39,544 nt of DNA from CAMLQK01 sp964654135 (GCA_964654135.1 CAZZHV010000007.1:1-39544); one strand, 5' to 3'; counted from the stretch's first letter, positions 23,771 to 32,922 are shown. Program-made: numbers and translations. Notes: generated by a model not told the origin, from the letters alone.

Positions 23771-24523
23771 TTAATAGGTTGAGGTGGCGACCAAAACATG
23801 GTGGAACTGATACTCACCGGCTGCGGTCACATTTGAAATATTAAAGAGGTATGAAATAGTGTAGTCGGTTTCGCCAGTGCTCTTAGTAGACTGAGCGATC
23901 GTGTCGCCCTTGACGTATTTGAAGAGACCGCAAGTGTTGTAGCCACTGGCGACCGTACCAAAGCTAAAAGTACTGTCTGGCTTTTGTACGGGATTTGCGC
24001 CAAATGTTGTTGGAGCACCACATCCTACCGTGTTTGCCACAAGATTGATACCAAATTGTTCCGTACCCGGACTTGAGGCAGTAGGAGTAGCAAGTGCATT
24101 AAGTATCGGTTGGTTTGGCAATGTATTTGTCGGCGGGTCTGATACCGTTTGCACTACATAACCACTAGCCAGGTATGTTTTTACTGAGAACGTACCGGTA
24201 GCCACAGACGCAGCACCAGTCGAAAGAACGCCAAGATCGGTACTACCAGCAGTTACGACAAATTCAATAAAAGGCGTTCTATCAGTATTAAACCCGCCTT
24301 GTGCCTGGTAGTTTGCACTCGATGTGTTGCCTACGGCCGTTTCACCGGCTGCCTGTTTAGAACAATAAGTCGACGAACAAGCATTGAGTTCGCCACCCGT
24401 GCCAAAGAACACTTCGTTTACTTGATAATTAGAAGATGAGGATTGTTGGGCATTAGCCAATGGAGACGCGGCAAAAATAAATACAGCTATCAAAGCAAGC
24501 AACGTTCCAAAGCGCCTTTTCAT
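23771..24523 (-). CDS. Secreted WxL-like surface protein D
   Basis: 250 aa. Signal peptide ends near NAQQ. The N-terminal part has two cysteines (NACSSTYCSKQ). The region from DLGVLSTGAAS through EQFGINLVANT and DYTISYLFNISNVTAAGEY follows the C-terminal domain of the protein at 19513, so the two are paralogues there. There is no anchor of its own. It lies downstream of a divergent promoter region shared with the gene at 24615 and upstream of the 22965-21854 pair, with a 104-bp gap. Confidence 0.78.
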   Translation of the reverse strand: MKRRFGTLLALIAVFIFAASPLANAQQSSSSNYQVNEVFFGTGGELNACSSTYCSKQAAGETAVGNTSSANYQAQGGFNTDRTPFIEFVVTAGSTDLGVLSTGAASVATGTFSVKTYLASGYVVQTVSDPPTNTLPNQPILNALATPTASSPGTEQFGINLVANTVGCGAPTTFGANPVQKPDSTFSFGTVASGYNTCGLFKYVKGDTIAQSTKSTGETDYTISYLFNISNVTAAGEYQFHHVLVATSTY

Positions 24524-24614
24524 GCTTCTTATTGTGCATTACTCACGAAATAAACTCAAATCGTTTACGCTTTAGGTCGCAGTCTAGTATTATAAACATA
24601 AGAAATACTTCATT

Positions 24615-25664
24615 ATGAACCCATCATCACTACAATCAGATCCTCAGGACGATGTGAACTCATTGGAAGGTAGCGATACCGTCATTGAGCAAGGTGGCCA
24701 AAGTGCCCCTGTTCAAGCCTCGCCAAATGGTCTCGCGCAACCTCCTATGAGCACACCACCGCTTAGCGATGGACCAGTTCACAGACCACCCTCCGATTTA
24801 GGTCCGCAACAAAAAGGTCCTAATTTCTTTAAGCGTCTTTGGGCTCGTATGAACATCTACATTTTAGTATTTGCACTCATTATGCTCGTCGCTATTGGTG
24901 TTGTTATTGTATTGACTGTCAAAGACCGCCAGCAAGCCAACGTCCAGAACACTATTAATACCCAGGGCCTATCCGAATCCACCCTCAAACAGCTCGCAAA
25001 CAGCGAAGCGACCATTGGTAGCTCATCACAAATTCTAAACATCGAGTCTAACGCTATTTTCTCTGGCTCCGTTCTTGTTAAGAAGGACCTCGAAGTCGCT
25101 GGCAACATTAAAATGAACGGCGCACTAGCTTTGCCGGGCATTACCGTATCGGGCACCAGTACACTTAACCAGGTTCAGGCCACAACGCTTAACCTATCTG
25201 GTGCAGCTACAGTTAATGGCATTCTTACGGCGCGCAACGGCCTGAGTGTTACCGGTAACGGCAATTTTACTGGCAACTTGTCTGCTACACAGGTTACAAC
25301 TGGCTCGTTACAGCTCAATGGTGACCTTATCTTGACACACCACATTACAGGAGGTGGCGCCATCCCTGGCCTAAGTCGAGGCATCGCCCTTGGCGCAGGA
25401 GGTACGGCATCAGTGAGTGGATCAGACACTTCTGGGTCGATCACCATGAATACTGGTAGTTCGCCAGCCGCTGGCTGTTTTGCAACCATCAACTTTACCC
25501 GCGCTTACAACGGGCCGCCACATGTGTCTGTTACCCCAATTGGCGCAGCTGCCGGTGGCATTCCGTTCTACGTTAACCGTTCGAGCAGCAGCTTTAGTGT
25601 TTGCACCGCATCGCCTGCCGCAGCCGGCCAAACCTTCGGCTTCGACTACATCATCCTCAACTAG
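24615..25664 (+). CDS. Membrane-anchored surface protein with beta-repeat stalk
   Basis: 349 aa, unrecognised family. A Pro-, Ser- and Gln-rich cytoplasmic N-terminus (1-77) leads to one helix (about 80-104, IYILVFALIMLVAIGVVIVL). Then comes a run of short beta repeats: FSGSVLVKKDLEVAGNIKMNG, GTSTLNQVQATTLNLSGAATVNG and GLSVTGNGNFTGNLSATQVTTG. These suggest a right-handed or bactofilin-like beta solenoid stalk. The C-terminal 100 residues form a separate domain with two cysteines (AAGCFATINF, FSVCTASP). It is the only plus-strand gene between 16.2 kb and the window end that I accept. A TATTAT box with TTTACG 18 bp upstream precedes it. Confidence 0.78.
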   Translation: MNPSSLQSDPQDDVNSLEGSDTVIEQGGQSAPVQASPNGLAQPPMSTPPLSDGPVHRPPSDLGPQQKGPNFFKRLWARMNIYILVFALIMLVAIGVVIVLTVKDRQQANVQNTINTQGLSESTLKQLANSEATIGSSSQILNIESNAIFSGSVLVKKDLEVAGNIKMNGALALPGITVSGTSTLNQVQATTLNLSGAATVNGILTARNGLSVTGNGNFTGNLSATQVTTGSLQLNGDLILTHHITGGGAIPGLSRGIALGAGGTASVSGSDTSGSITMNTGSSPAAGCFATINFTRAYNGPPHVSVTPIGAAAGGIPFYVNRSSSSFSVCTASPAAAGQTFGFDYIILN

Positions 25665-25671
25665 CCTGCCT

Positions 25672-25779
25672 CACACAGAACACCTCCGTGAAAAGACAAT
25701 CCGCACGAAGGTAAAAGTATGCTATGCAAGCATGCTTTTTAGCGAGCTCAGGACGTCTTAAGCGAAGGTGTTCTTTGTG
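25672..25779. terminator. Convergent terminator region with nested hairpin
   Basis: AAAAGTATGC (25713-25722) pairs with GCATGCTTTT (25730-25739), with T tracts on both strands: a bidirectional terminator. It is enclosed by a 14-bp outer stem with one mismatch (25672-25685 with 25766-25779). Confidence 0.75.
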
Positions 25780-25780
25780 G

Positions 25781-26110
25781 TTAGACGTCGAGGAAGACCG
25801 TCACGCGATCGGCCTTGACATGCATCAAGCCGCCAGAGATGCGGATCTTTTGTTCGCCACCGCGCACTGGATCAATCGACATTTCACCGGCATCAAGCAA
25901 AGTCAGAAAGTTATGATGATGCGGCAAAATATCAAATGGTCCGGTGGCGTTAACTGCCGAGATGCTGTAACCGTCTTCGTCGAAGTACGTCTTAAACGGT
26001 GAATACACTTTAATGTGCATCGCTGGTTTGGCGTTTTTATCAGCCTTGGGCTCCTCGCCCTTTGGAACGTCAATCAGTTCGCCGGTAGATGCATCAGTAC
26101 GTTTTGCCAT
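25781..26110 (-). CDS. atpC: F-type ATPase epsilon subunit, N-terminal domain only
   Basis: 109 aa from the ATG at 26110 (MAKRTDASTG). After a polar 30-residue N-terminal extension comes the epsilon beta-sandwich: HIKVYSPFKTYFDEDG, ATGPFDILPHHHNFLTLL and ISGGLMHVKADRVTVFL. The protein ends there, so the C-terminal two-helix domain that inhibits hydrolysis in most bacteria is missing. It is the last gene of the atp cluster, 7 bp after atpD. The position leaves little doubt about its identity. Confidence 0.88.
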   Translation of the reverse strand: MAKRTDASTGELIDVPKGEEPKADKNAKPAMHIKVYSPFKTYFDEDGYSISAVNATGPFDILPHHHNFLTLLDAGEMSIDPVRGGEQKIRISGGLMHVKADRVTVFLDV

Positions 26111-26117
26111 GGCCTGC

Positions 26118-27422
26118 CTATACGATAATTTCCTCAACGCCCTTGAGCATTTCGTCGCGTGCCACGAACTCACCCTTGCGGCCATTCATGTCTTCCATAA
26201 CGAACATATCCTGCGAGAAGTACTCGATGAGCTTCTTGGCCTTGGCGTAGTCGGTACGGTCGGCTGGAGACAGTTCGTTCTCACCAATAATCGCAATAAT
26301 GGACTTTAGCGATTCATATTTCTGCAGTAACGCCATCACCTGGACGCTCAAGACATAGTGGCGTTCACCGACAACTTCCGGTGTCAAAAGTGATGAAGTT
26401 GTATTAAGCAAGTCTACCGCCGGTCGAATGCCCTGCTCGGCAACAGCGCGGCTCAATACAATAACTGAGTCGAGTTCGTGTTGAATCATCTGCACAGCTG
26501 GGTCGCTCATGTCGTCGGCAGGTACATAAATGGTCTGTACGGCCGTAATAGAGCCCTTGTCGGTCGAACTTAGGCGATCCTGCAATACTTTCACGTCTGA
26601 GAAAATTGTCGGCTCATAACCGCCTTCAGATGGCACCTGGCCAAGCATGGTTGCAACTTCGTTGCGCGCCTGGACATAACGGTACATGTTGTCAGCAAAG
26701 AACAAAATATCCTTATTCTGCTCGTCGCGGAAATATTCCGCCAAAGTGACAGCGCTCAATGCAATCAATGAACGACGAACTGGATTTTCGTTCATCTGCC
26801 CAAAGAACATACAGGTATTTTTGAGCAAGTCGCGGCCCTTAAGCGTCATATACAATTCATGGCCTTCACGGATGCGCTCACCGATACCAGTAAAGAAGCT
26901 AAGGCCCGTACCGCTCTGAGCCACATTATGGATAAGCTCCATGGTTAGCACGGTTTTACCGACACCAGCACCACCGACAATACCAATCTTGCGACCCTTA
27001 ACAAATGGGGCAAAGAAATCGATTACCTTAATGCCAGTCTCAAGAATAGATGGTGCAGTAGCACTAAAGTTATTGCCACGAGCAGGTGCACGGAAAATTG
27101 TACGGTGCTGCATGTCAGTGTCGTCAACTGGGTCCATGCCGTCCAAAGGTGCGCCAATAGCATCAACGACGCGGCCAATCATCGCATCACCAACGGGTAT
27201 TTCGATACTTTTTTGAGTACGAGATACATGCATGCCCTTTTGCAAGCTCATGTCAGACTGAATATTAAGACACATTGCGATGTTGCCAGTCTGCAAACTA
27301 TCTACCAGTAATGGTGTCTTGGTTTCGTCAACGACAATGATCTCGTGAATGTCGGGTAAGTTATCGTCAAAAACAACCGTCACCAACAAGTCTCTTACTG
27401 ATCGGATTATACCCTGGTTCAT
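26118..27422 (-). CDS. atpD: F-type ATPase beta subunit
   Basis: 434 aa catalytic subunit. The Walker A motif is GGAGVGKTVLTMELIHN, Walker B lies in KDILFFADNMYRY, and SEGGYEPTIFSDVKVLQDRL and YVPADDMSDPAVQ follow as in other beta subunits. RVVDAIGAPLDG marks the N-terminal side of the nucleotide domain. It is shorter than the usual 460-480 aa. It overlaps atpG by 4 nt (ATGA), so translation is coupled. Confidence 0.97.
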   Translation of the reverse strand: MNQGIIRSVRDLLVTVVFDDNLPDIHEIIVVDETKTPLLVDSLQTGNIAMCLNIQSDMSLQKGMHVSRTQKSIEIPVGDAMIGRVVDAIGAPLDGMDPVDDTDMQHRTIFRAPARGNNFSATAPSILETGIKVIDFFAPFVKGRKIGIVGGAGVGKTVLTMELIHNVAQSGTGLSFFTGIGERIREGHELYMTLKGRDLLKNTCMFFGQMNENPVRRSLIALSAVTLAEYFRDEQNKDILFFADNMYRYVQARNEVATMLGQVPSEGGYEPTIFSDVKVLQDRLSSTDKGSITAVQTIYVPADDMSDPAVQMIQHELDSVIVLSRAVAEQGIRPAVDLLNTTSSLLTPEVVGERHYVLSVQVMALLQKYESLKSIIAIIGENELSPADRTDYAKAKKLIEYFSQDMFVMEDMNGRKGEFVARDEMLKGVEEIIV

Positions 27423-28270
27423 GATGCTCTCGTTGTCCTTAGCCCATTAATAATTTCTTTTAGTCGTTCATCCTGGATGCGGCGTTTAGTACGATTATAT
27501 TTGGTGTTAAGGTCTTTGTACCACTCGTCGGATTTATCGTTCGCCATACTCATAGCGCGGAAACGGCTGGCATATTGTGCTAACTTAGAATCCAAAATCA
27601 CCTGGCTCAGTGCAATTTCCATCATAGAACGCTCCAGATGGGCCATAACGTCAAATGCAGACGGCTCAAAGATATAGGTGTCTTCACTAATTTCCTCGTC
27701 CGATTTGCCAGCGTGTTTACCCTTTTCCTGCACTGCGTGGTTAAGTTCGATGCGCTTAATATCCTGGACCATCAGCGAAACATAGGTCTGATAGAACACC
27801 GATGTGCTCTTGTATCGACGAACCTCACGAATTAAAGGTTGCACGTTAATGTTCTTGTCGCGCGTTGGCAATGTAAAGTATTTTTTAAACTTCACATCGT
27901 GCTGAATTAGCTGCATTGCGCCGTGGTGACCAATAACAACAATGTCCTGCTTTTCGGGGTCGAACTGTGATAGCATCCACGTAATAAGCTTCTGGTCGAT
28001 GTCACCGCTAAATCCGCCCTCAGCCGTAACGACGATATACAAATCCTTATTAATCGCGGTCTCGTGTTGGGCACGACCAAAGCGGAACAAACTATCTACA
28101 CGAATCTGGCTATACATCTGCCAAAGTTCGTTAAAAAACTGCTGCGATTGCAGTACTTGGTTTTTGGTCTGAGAGATGCGCATACTAGCCAAGCCTTCAA
28201 AGACGCTTGTAAGATTCACGATGGTGCTCATCGCATCACGCTGCAAGCCTACTTCTTGGAGCCGGCTCAT
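27419..28270 (-). CDS. atpG: F-type ATPase gamma subunit
   Basis: 283 aa central stalk. The N-terminal helix (RLQEVGLQRDAMSTIVNLTSVF...MRISQ) and the C-terminal helix (SRFRAMSMANDKSDEWYKDLNTKYNRTKR) are the two coiled-coil parts, around a Rossmann-like middle (LYIVVTAEGGFSGDIDQKL). Overall sequence is divergent, but operon position between atpA and atpD and the ASRxxAM-like motif settle the call. 4-nt overlaps on both sides. Confidence 0.93.
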   Translation of the reverse strand: MSRLQEVGLQRDAMSTIVNLTSVFEGLASMRISQTKNQVLQSQQFFNELWQMYSQIRVDSLFRFGRAQHETAINKDLYIVVTAEGGFSGDIDQKLITWMLSQFDPEKQDIVVIGHHGAMQLIQHDVKFKKYFTLPTRDKNINVQPLIREVRRYKSTSVFYQTYVSLMVQDIKRIELNHAVQEKGKHAGKSDEEISEDTYIFEPSAFDVMAHLERSMMEIALSQVILDSKLAQYASRFRAMSMANDKSDEWYKDLNTKYNRTKRRIQDERLKEIINGLRTTRAS

Positions 28271-29694
28271 TTCTTAAGCTCCATACTCGATTTGATTTTA
28301 AGAGCATCTCGAACACTTTCAAAATCTTTGTCTTCCTTAATCTGAGCAGCAGCCTCTACGACGTGCTGCTTAAGTAGCTCCACGCTAATCGATTCGCCTT
28401 CTTGCATATTGAGGATAATGTCGAGCATTAGGGTCTGCGCCGTAAAACCGTAGCGTTCGCCTGGAATTTGGTTGAGCATTTTGTAAAGCATCTCGCCACG
28501 CGCTAGATCCTGACGAGCACCAACAGCTAATTCTGATCCAAAGTGTGCAAATTCTTGCGCCTGGGCGTAAGTTGTAAGTGCTTTAAACATTTGACCACTC
28601 AGCGCTTTCTGACGAGCTGTCTGACCACGGCCACCAACACGTGACACACTCAAGCCCACGCTTACCGCCGGACGCATGGTGTCGCGGAAAACGCCCATGT
28701 CCAAAATCCACTGACCATCGGTAATAGACATAATGTTAGTTGGCAAATATGCCGTAATATCACCACTAGCTGCAAATACTAATGGAATACTAGTAAGCGT
28801 CTTATGGTTGCGGTTCAGCTTACCTGCACGTTCCAAAAGACTAGAGTGTACATAGAACATATCACCTGGATACGAGTCACGGCCCGGGCTCATACCTGAC
28901 AAAAGTGCAATTTCACGATAGGCGTGAGCGTGCGCGGTAAGGTCGTCGTAAACGATCATGGTGTCCTGGTCAGCTTGCTGCCAAAGAAACTCAGCCATAG
29001 CACAGCCGACATATGGCGCCAGGTAGCTCATAATTAATGAGTCTGACATAGTCGATACGATAACAATTGCCTTTTTGAGGGCGTCATTGGCTTCTAGGCG
29101 TGTCAATAAAGTGTCTACGTCGCTTCGTCGCTTCGCAATCAAAACATATACCACGACAATATCGGTGTCTTTTTGGTTAAGTGCCAGCTGAGTTGCGAGT
29201 GTTGTTTTACCAGACTTACCATCACCAAGCATTGCCATACGCTGGCCGCGCATAAGTGGAAAGAGCGTATCAACAACTGTCAGACCAGTTTCGAGCTGAG
29301 AGTCGAGCTCTTCTCGCTCATACAGTAATGGCGCTGGATTAAATACCGGCCACACGGCATCAGCAGCAATTGGACCCTTGCCGTCAAGTGGCTCACCTGT
29401 AACAGAAATGACGCGGCCAATAAAGTCTTTGCCAACCTTAGTTACCAACTTTTCGTGCTGAACAACAACCGTAGTTCCCACACGCATAGTCTCAATGCCA
29501 AGATGTAGCACAATAACATAATCTTCGTAAATGTGGTGTACATAGCCCTTACTGCCGTCTTCAAACAATACAAGTGCGTGGAGCGTAACTGGCTGCATTC
29601 CCTTAACGCGCACCAAAAAACGATCTACTGCAATCACTTCGCCCACAGGCTTGCCATTAGCTAAGAGTTGTTCAAAATGGCGGTTGTCACTCAT
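28267..29694 (-). CDS. atpA: F-type ATPase alpha subunit
   Basis: 475 aa. P-loop AMLGDGKSGKTTLATQ (usually GDRQTGKT), then IVVYVLIAKRRSDV and MIVYDDLTAHAHAYREIALL. The alpha-specific VGLSVSRVGGRGQTARQKALSG carries the arginine that reaches the catalytic site of beta. It overlaps atpH and atpG by 4 nt each. Slightly shorter than the usual 500 aa. Confidence 0.96.
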   Translation of the reverse strand: MSDNRHFEQLLANGKPVGEVIAVDRFLVRVKGMQPVTLHALVLFEDGSKGYVHHIYEDYVIVLHLGIETMRVGTTVVVQHEKLVTKVGKDFIGRVISVTGEPLDGKGPIAADAVWPVFNPAPLLYEREELDSQLETGLTVVDTLFPLMRGQRMAMLGDGKSGKTTLATQLALNQKDTDIVVVYVLIAKRRSDVDTLLTRLEANDALKKAIVIVSTMSDSLIMSYLAPYVGCAMAEFLWQQADQDTMIVYDDLTAHAHAYREIALLSGMSPGRDSYPGDMFYVHSSLLERAGKLNRNHKTLTSIPLVFAASGDITAYLPTNIMSITDGQWILDMGVFRDTMRPAVSVGLSVSRVGGRGQTARQKALSGQMFKALTTYAQAQEFAHFGSELAVGARQDLARGEMLYKMLNQIPGERYGFTAQTLMLDIILNMQEGESISVELLKQHVVEAAAQIKEDKDFESVRDALKIKSSMELKK

Positions 29695-30221
29695 GCAGCT
29701 ACCTCTGGTTTAACAGGTGCGCTAGCGACTGCGGTTGTGCTACCCTGCATAGCTTGTAGCAACATATCGTGATTCTCGGCAAAGTGGCGGCGCAAGCTCA
29801 TGTCAAACACTTTGTTTGTCGTACGCACGATACAACCAGCAGCAATATTTGGCTGCAAACCAATATCCAACAGAGTAAACGGATGAATATTAGCTCGGAG
29901 CCAACTGACAATCTTGGCAGTAAATGCCGAAGAAGGATCAGCAGCAAAACTCATGTGAATAGTTGGTGCAGTATCGAGAATGCCCTTAATAAACTCAGCA
30001 ATTTCAGTGCGGTGCGCACCTTTGAGTAGATCAAGGTGATTTTCGTTGGCCAAAGCATCGAGCATACGACTCACACGCGGCATCTCGAACTTTGTCTGAC
30101 GGCGAACGGCCATACCGCGCAAAAATTCGTCCAAGGATTCGAGCTCACGCTGTAGTCGTCGGACTTCGACCTTACCGAACACCAATGTTGGCAGAACCAT
30201 TTTGGACTGCTCAAGCGCCAT
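29691..30221 (-). CDS. atpH: F-type ATPase delta subunit
   Basis: 176 aa from the ATG at 30221 (MALEQSKMVLPTL); an upstream in-frame start would lie within atpF and adds 20 unrelated residues. The C-terminal part, LLDIGLQPNIAAGCIVRTTNKVFDMSLRRHF, corresponds to the OSCP/delta motif that ends in D-x-S-L-x-x-x-L. The N-terminal six-helix domain is only weakly recognisable. It overlaps atpF by 11 nt, and its function is inferred from both motif and position. Confidence 0.85.
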   Translation of the reverse strand: MALEQSKMVLPTLVFGKVEVRRLQRELESLDEFLRGMAVRRQTKFEMPRVSRMLDALANENHLDLLKGAHRTEIAEFIKGILDTAPTIHMSFAADPSSAFTAKIVSWLRANIHPFTLLDIGLQPNIAAGCIVRTTNKVFDMSLRRHFAENHDMLLQAMQGSTTAVASAPVKPEVAA

Positions 30222-30837
30222 TGGTAATGTCCTCCACAATGGCCGATTTATTAGCTTCCAGCTCGCCCAAGATATATTCAAGCTGATCGTTCAGGTCAAT
30301 CTGGTTGCCGATTGCCCCCAAAACATAGTGGTTAACCACCTGTGCCATGTTGTCCTCGAACAACTTAATGCGGCGCAATTTCTCCTCGGAGATTTCTTTC
30401 TCAAGCTGGTCTCCCATTGCCTGGCGTTGTTCGTCAATGGCAGTTTTTGTCTTTTCGATAGATTCAACAGCCAACTGTTTAGCATCGCCAATAGCACTTT
30501 CATAGTTCGAAAAAGCTTCTTTAAGCTCGCGCGTAATCTCTTGTTTCATGTAGTCGTTAAGCTGAGATGTAGTCAGACGCAAGTCCTGTTGCAAGAACAT
30601 AGCGTTCTCGCCCAAAATCTTCTCAAAGTGCAAACGACCTCTGTTGCGAAGCTCTTCACGGAACTCTTCATTAAAAATATGGTCAACATCTTCTTCGGCT
30701 GCCGCTTGCGCGGAATCACTCAAAGATGTCATGCGACCAGCACCACTAGCGCGGCTCAATTTAAGCACCACGTAAATAAACGCCGAACCTGCCGATAAAA
30801 TAAACCCGAGGATAAGTACCAGCACCCAGATTGTCAT
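30211..30837 (-). CDS. atpF: F-type ATPase b subunit
   Basis: 208 aa peripheral stalk. One N-terminal membrane helix (about 3-26, VLVLILGFILSAGSAFIYVVL) and then a long charged helix (about 85-190, for example KQEITRELKEAFSNYESAIGDAKQ and EQRQAMGDQLEKEISEEKLRR). This is the shape of b. It stands directly before atpH. No a or c subunit precedes it in this cluster. Confidence 0.87.
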   Translation of the reverse strand: MTIWVLVLILGFILSAGSAFIYVVLKLSRASGAGRMTSLSDSAQAAAEEDVDHIFNEEFREELRNRGRLHFEKILGENAMFLQQDLRLTTSQLNDYMKQEITRELKEAFSNYESAIGDAKQLAVESIEKTKTAIDEQRQAMGDQLEKEISEEKLRRIKLFEDNMAQVVNHYVLGAIGNQIDLNDQLEYILGELEANKSAIVEDITNGA

Positions 30838-30873
30838 TACAATGTTCCCACCTCGCGCTTCAAAACTTAAGCG

Positions 30874-31713
30874 TTATATCCTTAGTAATAAATATACCGC
30901 AATCAGCCCAATAATGAAAATAATCAGTGCAATTAAAACTATCTGTAGCAAGTTTCGCAAAATAGATTTTTTAGCGAGCGGATTGCGCCCGATCGAGACC
31001 ATACTGTTACGTACTCCCGAGTACAGTAAAACACCAGCAATTATAATAGACAGGATAAGAATGATTAAGCTGGCGTAAATACGCGCCGCGCCCACTGGTT
31101 TATCAGTAACGAGCTGAGCGGCCCTTGAGAGCCACAATGGTACGCCTGCTTCTGCTACTACCGGATGATATGCCGGGTTATGAGCCACATTAATATTGAC
31201 GGCGATGCGTCCGATAGCCACATTGGTATTGCCGGCTGACCCGTTTAACGTTGCGCTGCTAATTGAGCTGCTTTTGCCATCGAACGACTGCACTGCCTTG
31301 CCAAGAATTGCCTCGCGGCTCTTGTCTGCCTTCATACCAACACCGTCGAGTGCTGATATTGCAATCGTGTCTCCAGTTTTAATGGCACCATTTTGGTTAC
31401 TGACCAGTACGTTGTATTGGCCGTAAGTCGCAACGTACACTTGCTGTGCGTTCGCACTGTTAGAGAGTGCCACTGGCGCATCACTTGGGCTAACGATAAC
31501 TCCGAGCATATCGGTCTCGCTATCTTGGCTGAGTGATTCTATGCGCGTAGCGTCGTGGGGCTTAAGGCGGACAATGAGTCCCGGTTGCAATGAAACATCC
31601 GAAAGATAGCCCTGCGTTACGTCCTGAGCGACCGCTTTAGCCACGAACACAACAAACAAGACTAACCCAACGAGAATGAAGGTGTATTCGATAAACCGTT
31701 TACGCTTGAACAT
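30874..31713 (-). CDS. Three-helix membrane protein heading the atp cluster
   Basis: 279 aa, unrecognised. Helix 1 (about 9-29) is followed by some 180 exported residues with beta character (GLIVRLKPHDATRIESL, MLGVIVSPSDAPV, QVYVATYGQYNVLVSNQNG, IKTGDTIAISALDGVG). Helices 2 and 3 (about 215-238 and 250-276) end the protein. It is not ATPase subunit a, which has five or six helices and a conserved arginine helix. It lies 36 bp before atpF and begins at the promoter that seems to serve the whole cluster, so it is probably co-expressed with the ATPase. An assembly or anchoring role is only a guess. Confidence 0.75.
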   Translation of the reverse strand: MFKRKRFIEYTFILVGLVLFVVFVAKAVAQDVTQGYLSDVSLQPGLIVRLKPHDATRIESLSQDSETDMLGVIVSPSDAPVALSNSANAQQVYVATYGQYNVLVSNQNGAIKTGDTIAISALDGVGMKADKSREAILGKAVQSFDGKSSSISSATLNGSAGNTNVAIGRIAVNINVAHNPAYHPVVAEAGVPLWLSRAAQLVTDKPVGAARIYASLIILILSIIIAGVLLYSGVRNSMVSIGRNPLAKKSILRNLLQIVLIALIIFIIGLIAVYLLLRI

Positions 31714-31720
31714 TACCTCA

Positions 31721-31750
31721 AGTATACACGAAACTACAGGGCTACGTCAG
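31721..31750 (-). promoter_or_regulatory. Probable promoter of the atp cluster, near-leaderless
   Basis: Minus strand: CTGACG (31750-31745), 18-bp spacer, TATACT (31726-31721). The ATG at 31713 starts 7 nt after the -10 box. GAGG between them is too late in the transcript to work as a normal leader site. Confidence 0.6.
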
Positions 31751-31766
31751 CATCTTATTGTGCTAT

Positions 31767-32906
31767 TTACACTAAACTGGTAAGCGTGTCGATCGCTTTG
31801 CGAATTTCGGCTTCAGACGTCTGTCGACCCATAGTAAAACGTAAGCTACTTTGAGCATCCGTATCCTGCAAGCCCATAGCGCGAAGCACGTGAGACGGCT
31901 CTTCGTTACTGGCGCTGCATGCAGAGCCAGCAGCGCACAAAACACCAGCCTCGTCCAAGGCCATCAGAATGCGCTCGTTGTCTTGGCCCGGGATTGTAAT
32001 GTGCACGTTGTTTGGCAAACGCTGCTTCATCGAACCGTTAACAATAACACCAGGAATCTTCTCTTCCAAAAGCTTAATAAAGAGGTGCTGCAATTGCTGC
32101 AAACGCTTAATTTCTTCGTGGCGCTTTTCTTGAGCAATAGAGAGCGCAGTACTGAGCCCAATACTACCAGCAACGTTTTCGGTGCCGCTGCGCAGTCCAC
32201 GCTCCTGGCCACCACCCAAAACTTGCGGCATCAAGCGAGCTTTGGCGTTAACATATAAAGCTCCGGATTGCTTTGGACCATATATCTTACCACCATTAAT
32301 AGACATAAAATCGACTTTGAGGCGTGCAGCATGCAGATCCAGATAATTCGCCGCTTGTGCGGCATCCGTGTGAAAATATAACGGCAAAGCAACGCCGCGC
32401 TTGCGTCGATCTTGCTTAATTTCTTCAAGAAGCTGACCAATCAGATGAATGGGCTGCACCGTACCAACCTCGTTATTGGCGTACATAATGCTCACCAACG
32501 CCGTTGTGTCGTTAATACAGTTGCGCAAAGCTTTGAGATCAATGAGGCCTTTTGGCGTTACAGGCGCTTCGCGATAGTCATATTGATGAGCTGGTGCTAA
32601 GACCGATTCATGCTCAATGGCGCTCACAACAACCGAACTTCCCGGAAATTGTTGCATAACACCATTAATCACGAGGTTATTCGCCTCAGTTGTACCGGCT
32701 GTAAAGATAATTTCGCTCGGGCGAGCGCCAAACCAGTGCGCTACCTGCACGCGAGCAGCTTCGAGGTCTTTTTTGACACCAATCGATGCTAAATATGTTG
32801 CGGAAGGATTAAAGAATTTCTCTGTAAAATACGGCTGCATAGCTTTAAACACCGATTCATCCATCGGTGTTGCAGCGGCATAGTCCAGATATATCATAGT
32901 CTTCAT
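31767..32906 (-). CDS. Cysteine desulfurase (NifS/IscS family)
   Basis: 379 aa PLP enzyme that takes sulfur from cysteine. From the ATG at 32906 it reads MKTMIYLDYAAATPMDES, the normal N-terminus. AIEHESVLAPAH, FHTDAAQAANYLDL and SINGGKIYGPKQSGALY hold the PLP-binding residues; the lysine is in GGK where most relatives have HK. RSGTENVAG and the catalytic cysteine in AGSACSASNEEPSHVL are present. It is the likely sulfur donor for MnmA; no Fe-S scaffold gene is nearby. It is last in the run metG-tatD-two small genes-desulfurase. Confidence 0.94.
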   Translation of the reverse strand: MKTMIYLDYAAATPMDESVFKAMQPYFTEKFFNPSATYLASIGVKKDLEAARVQVAHWFGARPSEIIFTAGTTEANNLVINGVMQQFPGSSVVVSAIEHESVLAPAHQYDYREAPVTPKGLIDLKALRNCINDTTALVSIMYANNEVGTVQPIHLIGQLLEEIKQDRRKRGVALPLYFHTDAAQAANYLDLHAARLKVDFMSINGGKIYGPKQSGALYVNAKARLMPQVLGGGQERGLRSGTENVAGSIGLSTALSIAQEKRHEEIKRLQQLQHLFIKLLEEKIPGVIVNGSMKQRLPNNVHITIPGQDNERILMALDEAGVLCAAGSACSASNEEPSHVLRAMGLQDTDAQSSLRFTMGRQTSEAEIRKAIDTLTSLV

Positions 32907-32922
32907 GATAGCATGAGGACTT

